Source: Tetradesmus obliquus
Taxonomy: Eukaryota; Chlorophyta; Chlorophyceae; Sphaeropleales; Scenedesmaceae
Assembly: GCA_030272155.1 (NCBI GenBank)
Contig: CP126191.1
Location: 9,756,501-9,820,500 of the forward strand
DNA: 64,000 nt
Direction: 5' to 3'
In this document: one piece after another, positions 1 through 11,748 of the stretch
Position numbering within the stretch: the stretch's first letter is position 1
How the letters are laid out: each line of letters opens with the position of its first letter
Made by a program: the position numbers and the translations under genes
Notes under the pieces: generated by a model
What the model was told of the DNA's origin: nothing
The model's input: the letters and a program-made list of their open reading frames with translations, nothing else
Database searches by the model: none

Positions 1-1331
1 TGGACTGCACGGGCTGTGGCTGCAGGCAAGTGAAGCATGCGCATGGCACGCGCTTGCGTTGAGCTGCATGTTGGTCAGCTTTCAGCTTGCAGCTTGCTGT
101 TGTGCTCAAGTGACAGCTTATCTCATGCACAGAGAGTGCTGAATGACAGTGCTGGCGTCTGCCGCAAGCAGCAGTTCATGCACGTGGCTGGGTTTGTCAG
201 AAGCACAACCAATTGAAGAGAGTTGGCTGCAGGCTGGTACAATGGCACGCTTACTCTGCAGCTGCATGTCAGGAGCTGCAAGTGTTGTCCGTATTGGCCA
301 TGTAAGCACCTCCTGCACACGCCCTCTGCAGCTGCAGAAGCTCCAGCACGTGTACAGGCGTTTGTCTGTTTTGCAGTTGAGGGAGCATCATCTGCATTCC
401 TGTGTATAGTGGATGCTTGTGCTCTAAAGTGGCATGCAATAGCAGGAAAGTGTGCTTTCAGCGTATGGCATGCACATCGAGTGAACTGTTGATGAAGTGC
501 CTCTGGGCAAGGACAGTGCATGGCAGTTGCACCACTACGGACGTCATTTGGTATGAGATACTGTGATCTGTGCTCAGGATATGTTAACATGGGTAGCACT
601 ATGAGTGGTCAATAAGCAGCACGCATCTTCCTGCAAGAATAGGGTGTGGGCAACAGCAGGTCTCTGAAGCTCTTCCACACTTGCAGTGCTGCAGGGGTGT
701 GAGCAGCGCAGGTTCACATGGCAGTATGCATACACTGCAGCGGGAGTTCACATATCAATCATCAACCACGTGCACACTCCTGGCCTGCCTGCTTCGTACA
801 CAGCAGGCAAGGTATCGGCTCAGCAGTGTGAGCTTGCAGCCTGCGCCCCGTGCCTGATGCACATGACTCTGTGGTTGGCTAAACCTCCTGCAAGCATAGT
901 TGCCTGCACCCAGCTGAATCACATAAAATGCAGAACACAAGAAATACGGTAGCCTCCAGTGCACGTGATACCGTGCTGCGTGCTGCACTGAAGTGAAATC
1001 CCTCTGCCTGGCAGTGCCATGGGGCCAGGGGCATGTTACTGTCTGCCCTCTGCCAGCCAGGTTGAACCTTGGCCTAGCATAAACTCTGTGGCCTTGATTT
1101 GTGATGATATTAAACCGCACCCGAACGTTTTCATGTTAACCGGGACACCTTTTCGTTTGTTGGAACATTGCTCACCATCAAGCTCACACAGCAGCATCGT
1201 GCACATGGTGCATAATGCCTTATCACAATGATTGTTGCTGTGTTTGCGAGTCCATACGCTCCGCTGGCGAGGCATGATGTTCTAAGCTGAACAGCAGCAG
1301 CTGGAAGCTCTGCCATACCAGCACTGCTGTC
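1..1331. other. 5' flank of the DOA10-like gene, no gene recognised
   Basis: Only short open frames without family resemblance are visible on either strand. The last few hundred bases presumably hold the promoter and 5' UTR of the gene starting at 1332. I see no convincing TATA box, RNA gene or repeat. Confidence 0.4.
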
Positions 1332-4300
1332 ATGGCCGATCCGCAGCTGCAGCACCTGGCAGACATGCAGTCCGACGACGATGAAAACGAAGACGTTTGC
1401 CGAATTTGCCGCTGCCCAGGAGAGCCAGACAATGACTTGTTCTACCCTTGCAAGTAGGTGCAGCAACTTGCAGCATGGCGCACAGGGCATGTTCATGGCC
1501 CCAGCAGCACTGAAGCGGCCATGTGTGTTCGTGATCATCCTGCAGGTGCAGTGGCAGCATCAAGTACGTGCACCAGAGCTGCCTGCAGGCCTGGCTGGAG
1601 CACTCTGGCAGCACAGGGCACTGTGAGGTAAGCGCACATGCTGCTGCTGCTAGCTGCGTGCATGGTTCATCAGGTCAACAAGTAGCAAACACAGTAGCTG
1701 GGCTGCTGTTTCAACCTGCAGAGCTGGCAGGCACTGCTGTGGCCGTAAACCTTTGTGCATTGGCTGTTCCTGCAAGCAGCCCCTGGCAGTGCCGCTGGCA
1801 CAGCCGCTCGTCCTGCAGCCTCAGCTGGGCTGCCAAGCTTACGTGCATATGTTCCTGCAGGTGTGCAAGCACAAGTTTGAGTTCACGCCTCTGTACGCAA
1901 AGGACACACCCACAACGCTGCCGTGGCATGAGCTGGTGTTTGGGCTGCTGAAGAAGGCAGTGCAGGGCGTGAGGCTGGCGCACAGAGTGAGTCTGCTGCT
2001 CCATGCATGCTGTCGTGCTGAAGCAGCAACAACAGCAGCACAGCAAGACAGCAGCGGTGGTGAACTGTCTGTTGTTGTGAGTACGCGTTGCGTGGCTTAT
2101 GCTTCTGCACGTCAGGGTTATAGACAGGAAGTTGGACATGCACAGGAACACACACACACAGGCTCGCAAAGGCCCATGCCTGCAAGAGTTCCCTTGCAGG
2201 AACTGTCCTGCAAGCATGCACTGCAGCTGCAATGAGGCATCAGGCGCTTACAGTGCTGCTGCTCACGCTGCTGCCGTACATTCCCTGCAGGTGTGGGTGG
2301 TATCCAGCGTGTGGCTGATTGTGGTGCCTTGGCTGACCTGCCTGGCTTGGAGGCTGGCCTTCGTGCGGGGCTTCCACGAGGTGCGGGGGTGACGATGCAG
2401 ATGTTCTTGTAAGATGTCAAGCGTATGAGGGTCTGGCGCTGAGCTGGGGAGGCGCATGGCCGCAGCGTGCATGTTCAGGTGTCTTTTGACACAGAAATTG
2501 CATCAATTGCATGCAAGCAGGCTATTGAAGCATCCAATCTATTTGTCTGTGTGTGGCAGCACTGCTGATGAGCATGCCTTATGACAAGCAACTGCATGAG
2601 CAGCATGGTATGAATGCACAGCTGGGGGCTCAGCTGAGCAGAGGCACAACCGGTCTAGTGCATGTGCAGGTGTATGTGCATGGCAGCACTGCTGATGAGC
2701 ATGCCTTATGACAGGCAAAAAAAAAACCGCATGGCTTCCCGCGGCGTGAGCATCTGCTGATGCTGCATCGCCGCGCTGTTGTCTGTTTCTGGCCACCTGC
2801 AGGTGCCACGGCTGCTGCGTGAGCGCTGCAACGTGCTGGCAGTGGCCACGGACTGCATCCAGGGCTCGCTGCTGTCCATTGGCATAGTGTTTCTGAACGT
2901 AGCAGTGACCAGCTTGAAGGAGCAGCTCAAGTCAGCAGTAGCGAGCCTGGAGCACCAGCTGCTGCGGGACACCACACGGCAGCAGGCAGCTGCAGGGCAG
3001 GCAGCAGGTCCGCCAGCAGCAGCAGCGGCAGCAGCAGCTAGAGTAGAGCTTCCTGCAGCAGATGACGTGCAGGATGCTGCGGCTCGAGCAGAGCTAGTTG
3101 CAGCGCGAGCAGAGGCTGCAGAGGCAGCACTGCAGCTGCCTGAGGCTGAGGCAGGTGCACCAGCATACGCAGCAGCTGCGGTAGGAGCAGCGCCAGCAGC
3201 CAGGGCATCAGCAGATGATGGCACTGCTGCTGCCTCTGGCAGTGGAGCTGCTGATCAGCCTGCAGTAGAGCAGGGTGCGGCCGCAGCTAGCAGCAGTAGT
3301 GGCAGCAGCAGCGCCAGTAGTGGTGGCTCACAGCAGCAGTCAGCTGTGGCCAGCAGCCAGCAGCAGCCGCCGCTGGCACCGCCACCACCAGCGCTGCAGC
3401 CACTGCAGCAGCAGGAACCGCAGCCGCCGCAGCCGCTGCAGCAGCAGCAAGAGGCCCCGCAGCAACCGCCCGAGCAGCAGCAGCAGGAACAGCAGCAGCA
3501 GCATGCCCTTGATGATGGTGGTGCAATGCCTGCTGCTGCTGCTGCTGCTGACCTGGCGGAGCTGCCGGAGCTTGATGAGCTGGCGGATCATGGCCGGGAG
3601 GAGGCTGATGCATGGGGTGATGTGCCTTTTGAGGAGCTGCTGGGCCTGCAGGTGGGGGCTTGCGTGCTGCGCACAGCATGCAGTTGAGATGTTGCCGTGT
3701 ACTATGGAAGGGTCAGGCGTGATGTGAACAACATGTCAAGTGCAAGCACTGCTGATTCAAGGTGTTGCAGCTGCCGTGGTGTTGCAGTATGGAGGCCTTG
3801 CCCTGCGGCAGTACAGCTGTGTGCTGAATGAGAAGGTGGACTCGCTGCAAGTTGCCAAAGCGCCTCAAGCCTCTAGCACCTGCTTCCTCAATATGTGCTC
3901 CGCTGCTGCTGTGTCACATCGTGTCCTGCTGATGCATTGCATGCTTGCAGGGCCCCTGGCTCAACTTCTTGGAGACCATCGTGCTGGTCATCATCGGCAA
4001 TGCATTCTTCATGCTGGTGGCAGTGTACACTCCACTCAACATCGGACGGCTGCTGCTGGCAGCTGCCAAGCGCGCCTGCGCAGCAATGACGCAGGAGCAG
4101 CAGCTGCTGCTGCAGCAGGCGCTCGGCCGGCACGCGCGGCTGCCGTTTGCCCGGGAGCTGTCCAGTGCGGTGCTGGCGCTGCTGACGAGCCTGCCGCTGA
4201 CAGCAGAAGAAGCAGCAGCTGCTGCTGCAGCAGCGGCGGGCGCAGCAGCAGTGGCTGGTGTTGAAGCAGCAGCAGTGGCAGCAGGGGCTGCGGTCAATGC

Positions 4301-7300
4301 AACTGCAGCAGGTGCTGCCAATGTGTCGGCTCTAGCGACTGGCGCCGCGACAGCAGCAGCAGGAGGAGCAGCAGCAGCAGCAGCAGCTGCTGGTGCAATG
4401 CTTCACAACGTCACATCCATTGGCGCTGCTGCATTCGTCGCTGCTGTCGGCAGCAGCACAGCGGATCCTGCTGCTGCTGAGGCTGCGTACCCTGCAGCAG
4501 CACTTTTAGAGGCTGCAGAGCCGTTGCCACTGATGCCAGGTCTCAGTTTTGACCAGGTTTTAAAGGAGCTGCATGCGCAGCTGGAGCTTCCTGCAAGGGC
4601 AGACTTTGTAGCGCTGAGCATTGGGCATTCGCTGCTGGCCGCGCTGGTGCTGGTTGCGCTGTGGCTGTATGCCAGCGTGCGGCTGTGGCGGGCGGCCAGC
4701 AGGCGCGTGCGCAGGGCGGGCGCGGGCCGGCGGCCGCTGCTGCAGGTACGTGAACACGCAGCAGCGAAGCTGACGGCAATATGCACAGTCATACAGAAGT
4801 GTGCACGGCTGCGCTGAGGATTAAACAACGCAGTGCATCGAGTGGTTTCTCATGTGTATGTGTGTATCGCCACATCACGGCAACCTTTCAGCGCTGCAAC
4901 TCTGCTGCTGCTGCTGCTGCTGCTGCTGTCCCCTGCAGGTGCTGCGGTCCACTGCCAGCTGGCTGCTGTCAGCCGCCTCCCTCGTAGCCAAGGGCGCCAA
5001 GCTACTGCTGCTGCTGCTCCTCGAGCTCGGTGCATTCCCTCTCGCCGCCGGCCTGTGGCTGGACGTGTGTGCGCTGCCCCTCACATCAGCCAGCTTAGAG
5101 CAGCGCAGCGAGCTGCTGGCTCGCTCTCCGCTGATCGCAGGCTTCATGCACTGGGTTTTAGGAGTGGGGTTCTTGCTAGGGCTCACTTTCCTGGTGTGTG
5201 TGGTGAGGGAGGTGCTGCGGCCCGGGGCGCTGCCGTTTCTACGCGATCCTGCAAACCCGGAGCGTAATCCGATCCGGGAGATGATGCAGCGGCCGCTGCT
5301 GGAGCACCTGGCGCGTGTGGCGCTGGCGTGGCTGGCGTATGCAGGTGTGTGGAGCGCCCAACCAGAATCTGGGATGGCATAGTATGGTGTAATGTGCTGC
5401 TGCTTGCGCATGTTTGACCACATGATGGAGTGGGTGTGATGTGTAGGCCCAACAGCCAGCAGGTCGGGGGAAGTCGGTTACGGACTATGTGCTATCATGT
5501 GCACCAGCTCACAATGCTCGAGCCCGCACTTCTTTGTACTGAAGGCAGGTGTACTGCCGGCTGCTGCTGCTGCTGCAGGGGTGTGTGTGGTGCTGGTGCA
5601 CCTGCCGGCGCTGCTGGCACAGGCGCTGGTGCCGTCGCTGTATCCATTGCGGGTGGCCATGTTTGACCCCCTCACACAGGTGGGGCTGCTGGCACCACAG
5701 TGCAGCGCAAGGCAGCGAAGCAGGGGCAGCGGCAGTGATATGCAGAAGCTGCAGGATATGCAGCAGCTGCTTGCGTTTGTTACATCATGTGTGCACAGCT
5801 GATGTTCTTGACTTGTTGGAGCCGCAAGGCAGAGGATGCTGACCGTCAGTCTTGGTCGCATATGCCGGACCGAGTCTGCACATTTGTACACACATGACTC
5901 ACTGCATTGCTGCACCTGCTGCTGCTGTCCGTGCAGATACCTGCGGACATGCTGCTGCTGCACATCTTCATCCCTTTCACTGTGGAGCATGTGCGTGTGA
6001 AGGGTGCAGTGCGCGCAGTCGTGCAGTGGTGGCTGCAGTGGGCGGGCAGGTGAGCCAGGCTGCTGGTGAGGCTGCTACGTGTTTGATACAGCTGGGCTGG
6101 CACGGAGGCAGCACTACAGCATGGTAAGCCGGGCTGCTGATGTGGCTGCTGGCTGTTTTTGAGAGAGGAAGTTACATGTGGGTTCTGGCACCATCCCAGC
6201 TCATGAGCCACAACATGATGAACACATGGTGTGAGACCAGAAAGAGATTGAACGCAACAGAGCAGATGCACACTCTTGCACGATGTGGCACAGCTGGACT
6301 GGCATGGAGGCAGCATTACAGCGTGGCAGTTGGCGGCATCTTAGCTGCAGCTCCAGCAGCAGCCAACAGCTGCATTGCTGACCAGCAGTGTGCAGCTCAC
6401 AGCTGTGTAAAGCCGCCTTGCAATGCTGCCTGCTTGTCTCCGATTGCTGTCATCCTTCTGTCATTGCTTTGGCTCTCTTTCGTGCAGGCTGCTGGGGTGG
6501 AGTGACTACCTGCTGCCATCTCCTGAGCAACCAGAGGCGCCAGCAGCAGCGGCAGCAGCAGCAGCAGCAGTGGCAGCGGTGCCACAGGAGTTGGAAGCAG
6601 CAGCACAGCCTCAGCAGCAGCAGCAGCAGGAGAGCGACCCTCATACAGATGGGGTGGCACGCGCCGGGTCACATGTACATCAGAGTGTAACTGAACAAGC
6701 AGTAGAGTCATTAGCGGCGGCAGCACCAGAGGCAGGGCCATCCAGCAGTGCACAAGCTGCTGTAGGCTGCTCCTCTGCAGCAGCTGCTACACCTGCTGCT
6801 GCTGCTGTTGAATTGCGGAGAGCCAGCAATGACAATGTAGCCGCTGCGCCAGCTGCACTTGATCTGCAGCCAGCGGCAGCTGTGGGAGCATTGACAGCGG
6901 CTGAGCTAGAAACAAACAGCAGTGGCAGCCAGCAGCAGCAGCAGGAAGTGCAGCCCCTGCAAATGCAGGGTGGCACGGGCTTCGGCAGCTTGCGGCTGCC
7001 CCTACCAGGCTGGCTGCTACAGCGGCAGCAGCAGCAGCAGCAGCACCGGCCGGTGCAGTGGTATGAGCAGCAGCCCAGCTACAGCCGCAAGCTGCTGCTG
7101 CTGGGGCTGGGCTGGCTGGGCACGATGGTGCTGCTCAACTGCCTGCTGCTGACTGTACCTGTGGGGCTGGGCCGCGCACTGTTCCAGGCACTGGCCCTGC
7201 CTTGGAAGAATGATCTCTTCACAGGGGCAGTCGGGCTGCTGGCATTGTGGGGCGGCTATAGTTTGGCAGCTGGCGTCGCAGCGTCTGCGAATGTGCGCAA

Positions 7301-8422
7301 CATGCGCAGCGCGCTCGCGGCGGCGTGGCGCTGGCTGCTGCTGGCGATGCAGTGTGCGGTGCTGCTGGTGCTGTGGCTAGGTGTGGTGGCCACTATGCTG
7401 GGCATGCTGTGCGAGCTGGTGCTGCTGCCGCTGCGGCTGCCGCCCAATCAGACAGCGCTCATCTACCTGTATCAGGTGAGCCCAGCAGTTGTGCTTGGCA
7501 GTGCTTGCACATGTACACCGTTCAGCTTGTGCTTTGCTAGTGCTGGCGCTGCACACTGGCTCTGGCAACTGCCAGCACACACCGCTTCTTGCGTGCACTT
7601 CTATCTGCTTGCAGCCGTCTGGCGTGGCAACGAGGGCGTGCTAGCCAACAGTAGCTGCACCCGCACTTGCTGCCTGTTGCTTTGCTTGCTGGCTCCCCTG
7701 ACTGCTCACTGCTTCTCTGCCTGATGTCTGCCTCCCGCCTTTCTCTTCTGCCGCTGCAGGACTGGACCATGGGCGTGCTCGCACTCAAGCTATGGCACCT
7801 GCTGGTCATGGTGGCACCCCGCAGAGATGGAGCAGCAGCGCCAGACACCTGGCAAGCGCACTTTGACGCGCTACAAGCTGGGGGCTTGCGCAACTTGGAC
7901 TTCCACCGTGCCCTGACAAAGATCGTGCTGCCAGTGCTGCTGAACCTCGCCACGAGCCTTGCGGTGCCGTACGTTGTGACGCGCGCGGTGCTGCCGCTGC
8001 TGCAGCTGCCGGCGTCTGTGCTGGGGTACGCAAACCTGTACGCGTACCAGGTGTATCACGGCGTGTATGTTGCGTGGCTGGGGGGCCGGCGGCTGCATGC
8101 GCTGGCTGTGCAGCTGCATAATGCAATTAGGGATGACAGGTACCTGGTGGGCAGGCAGCTTAACAACTTTGAGCTGCGGCAGCAGCAGCAGCAGCGGGAG
8201 CAGGAGGAGCGGGAGCAGCAGCAGCGCAAGCAGGATAGAGAGCAGCAGCAGCGAGAGCAGGCGGAGAGGGACCAGCTGGACGGGCAGCAGCAGCAGCAGC
8301 AGAGTGAGGCAGGTGCTGCAAGCACTGCTGCTGCAGTTGCAGTCAGCAGCAGCACCAGCAGCAGCAGCGACACCGTTGGTGTTATGGTGGCTACGGCTGA
8401 AGCATTGGCTGCCACTGTGTGA
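1332..8422 (+). CDS. DOA10: DOA10/MARCH6-type RING-CH E3 ubiquitin ligase of the ER membrane
   Basis: Polytopic E3 ligase of ER-associated degradation; plant members are SUD1/CER9. Coding exons: 1332-1453, 1546-1627, 1861-1986, 2291-2380, 2803-3651, 3951-4745, 4939-5344, 5579-5679, 5937-6049, 6488-7475, 7760-8422; all phases agree, giving about 1444 aa. The RING-CH domain has the full C4HC3 set (C24, C27, C41, C43, H51, C54, C68, C71) and is followed by the family signature HKFEFTPLY. Exons 4-6 hold four membrane segments around Ala/Gln-rich loops. Exon 7 carries the conserved TD region (REVLRPGALPFLRDP, then NPIREM). Exons 8-11 match the rest of the MARCH6 membrane domain. The C-terminal element YLVGRQLNNFE near residue 1355 retains the Asn needed for substrate degradation in yeast and human, but unusually is followed by about 80 Gln/Glu/Arg-rich residues. 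The first ATG lies in gtcATGGcc. Family assignment is secure; exon edges are by eye. Confidence 0.93.
2549..2716 (+). repeat. Intronic 36-bp direct repeat, 125 bp apart
   Basis: Within the intron before DOA10 exon 5, the segment from ggcagcactgctgatgagca to the following gcaa occurs twice, near 2552 and 2677, with about one difference. The spacing equals that of the splice-junction duplications elsewhere in the window. Confidence 0.7.
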
Positions 8423-8957
8423 GTGCATCGAGTGCCCTTGATGCCAGCATTCACGAAGATGCTGCTGCTGCTGGCATTTTTTGCATTGCACTTGTTATGT
8501 AACGCCGTCACACGCCGCACGGTGCAGCATTGTCATTGAATGCCAGTTTTCTCTCGTTGCCCACAGACTTTCGGACAGTGGTGAATTCACCAGTGGTGCT
8601 AGCTCCAGATGGATGCATGCATGTCGATGTCGAGGCTTGCACGTGTGGGGATGCCTGCACATCCTCAGGGTGTAAATGCTACAAGACCTATATGAAGCCA
8701 GGGATATTGGCGGGTGCCTTTGCATGTGATGCATTGCCTTGGCATATTGTGCTCGCAAAAGCTGGCGTTTCTTTGCGCAGTCTAGCTTGCACTAGTAGCC
8801 TGGGCATATTCAAGTACAAGTAACAACCTGTTGCTTCCAGCTGAGCTGGAACCGTACACATGTGTCAATCCCCAAGGCATTTGTGTGCTGGTGACAAGCT
8901 AGAAAAGCAGCCTGGAGACTGCTCACAGACCCCACCTTGTCAGACCACAGCCCTGTG
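8423..8957. other. DOA10 3' UTR and flank of the LTR element
   Basis: No coding signal. It holds the probable DOA10 3' UTR and ends at the TGTG (8954-8957) that may be one copy of the LTR element's target-site duplication. Confidence 0.4.
8498..8502 (+). promoter_or_regulatory. Candidate polyadenylation signal TGTAA
   Basis: TGTAA, the usual chlorophyte poly(A) signal, lies 76 bp after the DOA10 stop; another copy is at 8671-8675. Which one is used cannot be told from sequence. Confidence 0.4.
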
Positions 8958-10774
8958 TGTCATGCGGAAATGGGGTACACTGCCGAGAAAGGGACACAGG
9001 CAGGTGTTGCACTGGACTGATGGGGTAAGGATCAGGCGCACTGGATTGGACGCAGTGGCCGCCTTTGGGGCTCAACACAATCCTAGCAGCAGTGAGGGTT
9101 ATACAGGCAGAATGCAGCAATGCAAGATTGCACTGACTGGTTAGTAACAGAATAACATAACACACAGACAAGGCGGGACAAGGAGCTATACTGTAGACAA
9201 GAACAAGAGGTAGAGACTGCCAGATTCAAATAACAACTGACAGCACAGCAGCAGACACAGCAGCTGTACTCTACCAGCAACAGTGCAGATCAAGTGGAGC
9301 TGCACTGCACACTGGGGCAGGGTGTTATGATCAAGCAGTAAAATGCAGGGGGCTCTGACTGCACGTTACCACTCTAGCAAGGCGACACACTGCAGCAGAT
9401 CGACTGTAGAGATCTGCCGCAGTACCTGACACTGACACTGACACTGTAGAACAAACAAGACAGACGCAGCACTGTCACACCAACCGTGGAGAGAACCAGA
9501 CAAGAAGAACCAGTGGATGGAAGGACCAGAAGACCAGACAAGCCAGACACCACTGAGCACTGCGTGCAGCAGACAACAGTGATGTCAGTAACACACAGAG
9601 GGAGAGATCTACTCAGCACAGCACAGAACAGGCTGCATGCAGCACAGCAGAAGATAATCTGCTGCACTCAAGACAAGACAATGCAACTAAGCAGGTTTAG
9701 ACGGTGCTGTGCCTGCAAGCTGGCCTACACAGGGAAGGTATTACGAGCAACCTGTGTGGCAGTAAGATGGTGTGAAGATCTGACAGTGCTGGGTCTGGAT
9801 TCAGCCCAAATTGAGAGAGACAAGTTGAGAAACAACAGCTGTGCACTTGCTGACCAAACAGTACGGATAGAAGCGTCTGCTGGCTGGCAGTCTGGCTCAG
9901 AATAGGCCCTTTTGACAGGGAGGTATTACGAATAACCTGTTGACTGCCGATACAGCTGATGCGAGAGAAATCAAGCTGCACAGCAAGGGCTGTCGAGCTG
10001 CTGGGCACTGACCGAATTGGACAGTGGGGCTGAAGTCGCGGGCCGGGCCTTGTTTGTAGGACGTTACACTGCTGATAAAGAAGGCAATGTGTCACAACAA
10101 TACTAGAGCACACGAGCATCAACGCGAGCCGGCGACAAGCAGGGCTCGCGGACCATTTGAGCAGTCGACAAACCACCAACAGGACCAACAGGTCTGTCGG
10201 AGAATGGGACTGCTTCCTGAAAACAAGGCACGACGGCAGCAAACCAGGCTCAATCTACTAACAACCAACTAATAATTCTGCCCGGACAAAGCAATAGACC
10301 AATTCTCGCCTGCGTGAGGGTGTCAACCACGCAACCCGCCTTGCATCGCAAGGCGGCAACTGGCGACTTGACCAACAAGCAGGATGACACATGCCATATC
10401 AAGAGCAAAGGTGCACGAGAAGATAGCACGTAGCATTAAAACACTTGCTGAGCACTTGAGACAGCTGCTTGGCTGTGCACGGTGCTGCAATACGCAAGTG
10501 TGAAGCAGAAGCAGACAATCACCGACAAGCAGCGAGGTGATAAAAATCCCTCGTGCATTTTATTTAATACAAACAACGTTCTCGTGCAGGCATACGGCTG
10601 GATGCAGCTGCCAACACAGCAAACCACTGCAGATGCATAGTTCACTGTGCACTTCACAGCTGCCTAGCTGCAGCTGCGCAGTTTGAAGTCAGCGCATAAC
10701 CGGCCGTTGCTGCTACACACAGCTGATTGCAAAAGTAACACATGTTCGGCAAAGCACTCATGTTCGGCATGACA
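8958..10774. repeat. Left long terminal repeat (complete)
   Basis: It begins TGTCATGC and ends GCATGACA. The 1757 bp from 9018 are shared with the right copy. Open frames inside it have no recognisable product. Confidence 0.75.
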
Positions 10775-10776
10775 GC

Positions 10777-10836
10777 TGTCATGCGGAAATGGGGTACACT
10801 GCCGAGAAAGGGACACAGGCAGGTGTTGCACTGGAC
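10777..10836. repeat. Displaced copy of the first 60 bp of the LTR
   Basis: Identical to 8958-9017 over 60 bp, and separated from the end of the left LTR by only two bases (gc). The sequence beyond is unrelated to the LTR until the LTR resumes at 16056. Confidence 0.8.
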
Positions 10837-11748
10837 TACCCCCCTCAACTTTTCAGCACAGCTGCAAAGTTGACAAAAGGTGCACAACTGCTGGTGTCAA
10901 TCAGCACTGCAATGAACACCCCCCCATATACCATCTTGTACAAAAACACTGCTGATGATGCTGTACGCCTACCACGGCTCGTCGGCTACTACCACATCAC
11001 GTGAATGCACTTGCACTCAATGCTACTGGGCAGGCATCCCTAGTCAACCAGTTCTACAGCTGATGCTGCCGCATAGTAACAATCTCACACACACGCACAT
11101 ACAATGAACACACACATACCAGCGCCAGATAAGAGACCTTCTAGGCAACAATGCAATCTGCCTTTGACAACAATCCAGCTCTTCGTTGCTGCAGCAGGAC
11201 TGCTGTTCAGCTAGGAGCTTGGCCTGCATTGACTGCGCTTGCTGCGACACAAAGGCCAATGCAGGACTGGTGTTAACCACACAATACTGCACCAACAGCA
11301 CCAGCACAGCATGCAGGACACTCAGCAGGCGGTGCAGTGGCACTGCTGCGCGCTTACGTGGGGCAGTCTGGGCACGTCTTGGGGCGTAGACAGGTGCAGG
11401 AAGCGCAGCAAAATGTGCCATCCAGAACTCATCATCATGAACACTCACACAACAGTAACAGGCTCAGGTGGATGGGACAGCATGTCGAAGCGGTAAATAG
11501 GACTGAAGCAAATGGGAAGCTGGTCTGAAACTGCGAAGCACTCGGCATAACCACGCGCACACACACGGCCGTCAACAAATGAAGCCTTGACCTTACTTGC
11601 ACAGGTCGCTGTGAAGGAGGCCCCCAGAGATAACAGTGCAGGGTAGTTGTCGGTAGGTGTACAGGTAGGTGATGAGACTGAGAAGCCAAAAGGCGGAAGC
11701 GAAAACGGTGGAGCCAAGGTTGTGATGTTTGAAGACCGCCGTGGGAGA

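Noticed and set aside
9374-10242. Open frames inside the left LTR (and their twins in the right LTR)
   Set aside because: They lack start context, composition and family similarity; LTRs of this length contain such frames by chance.
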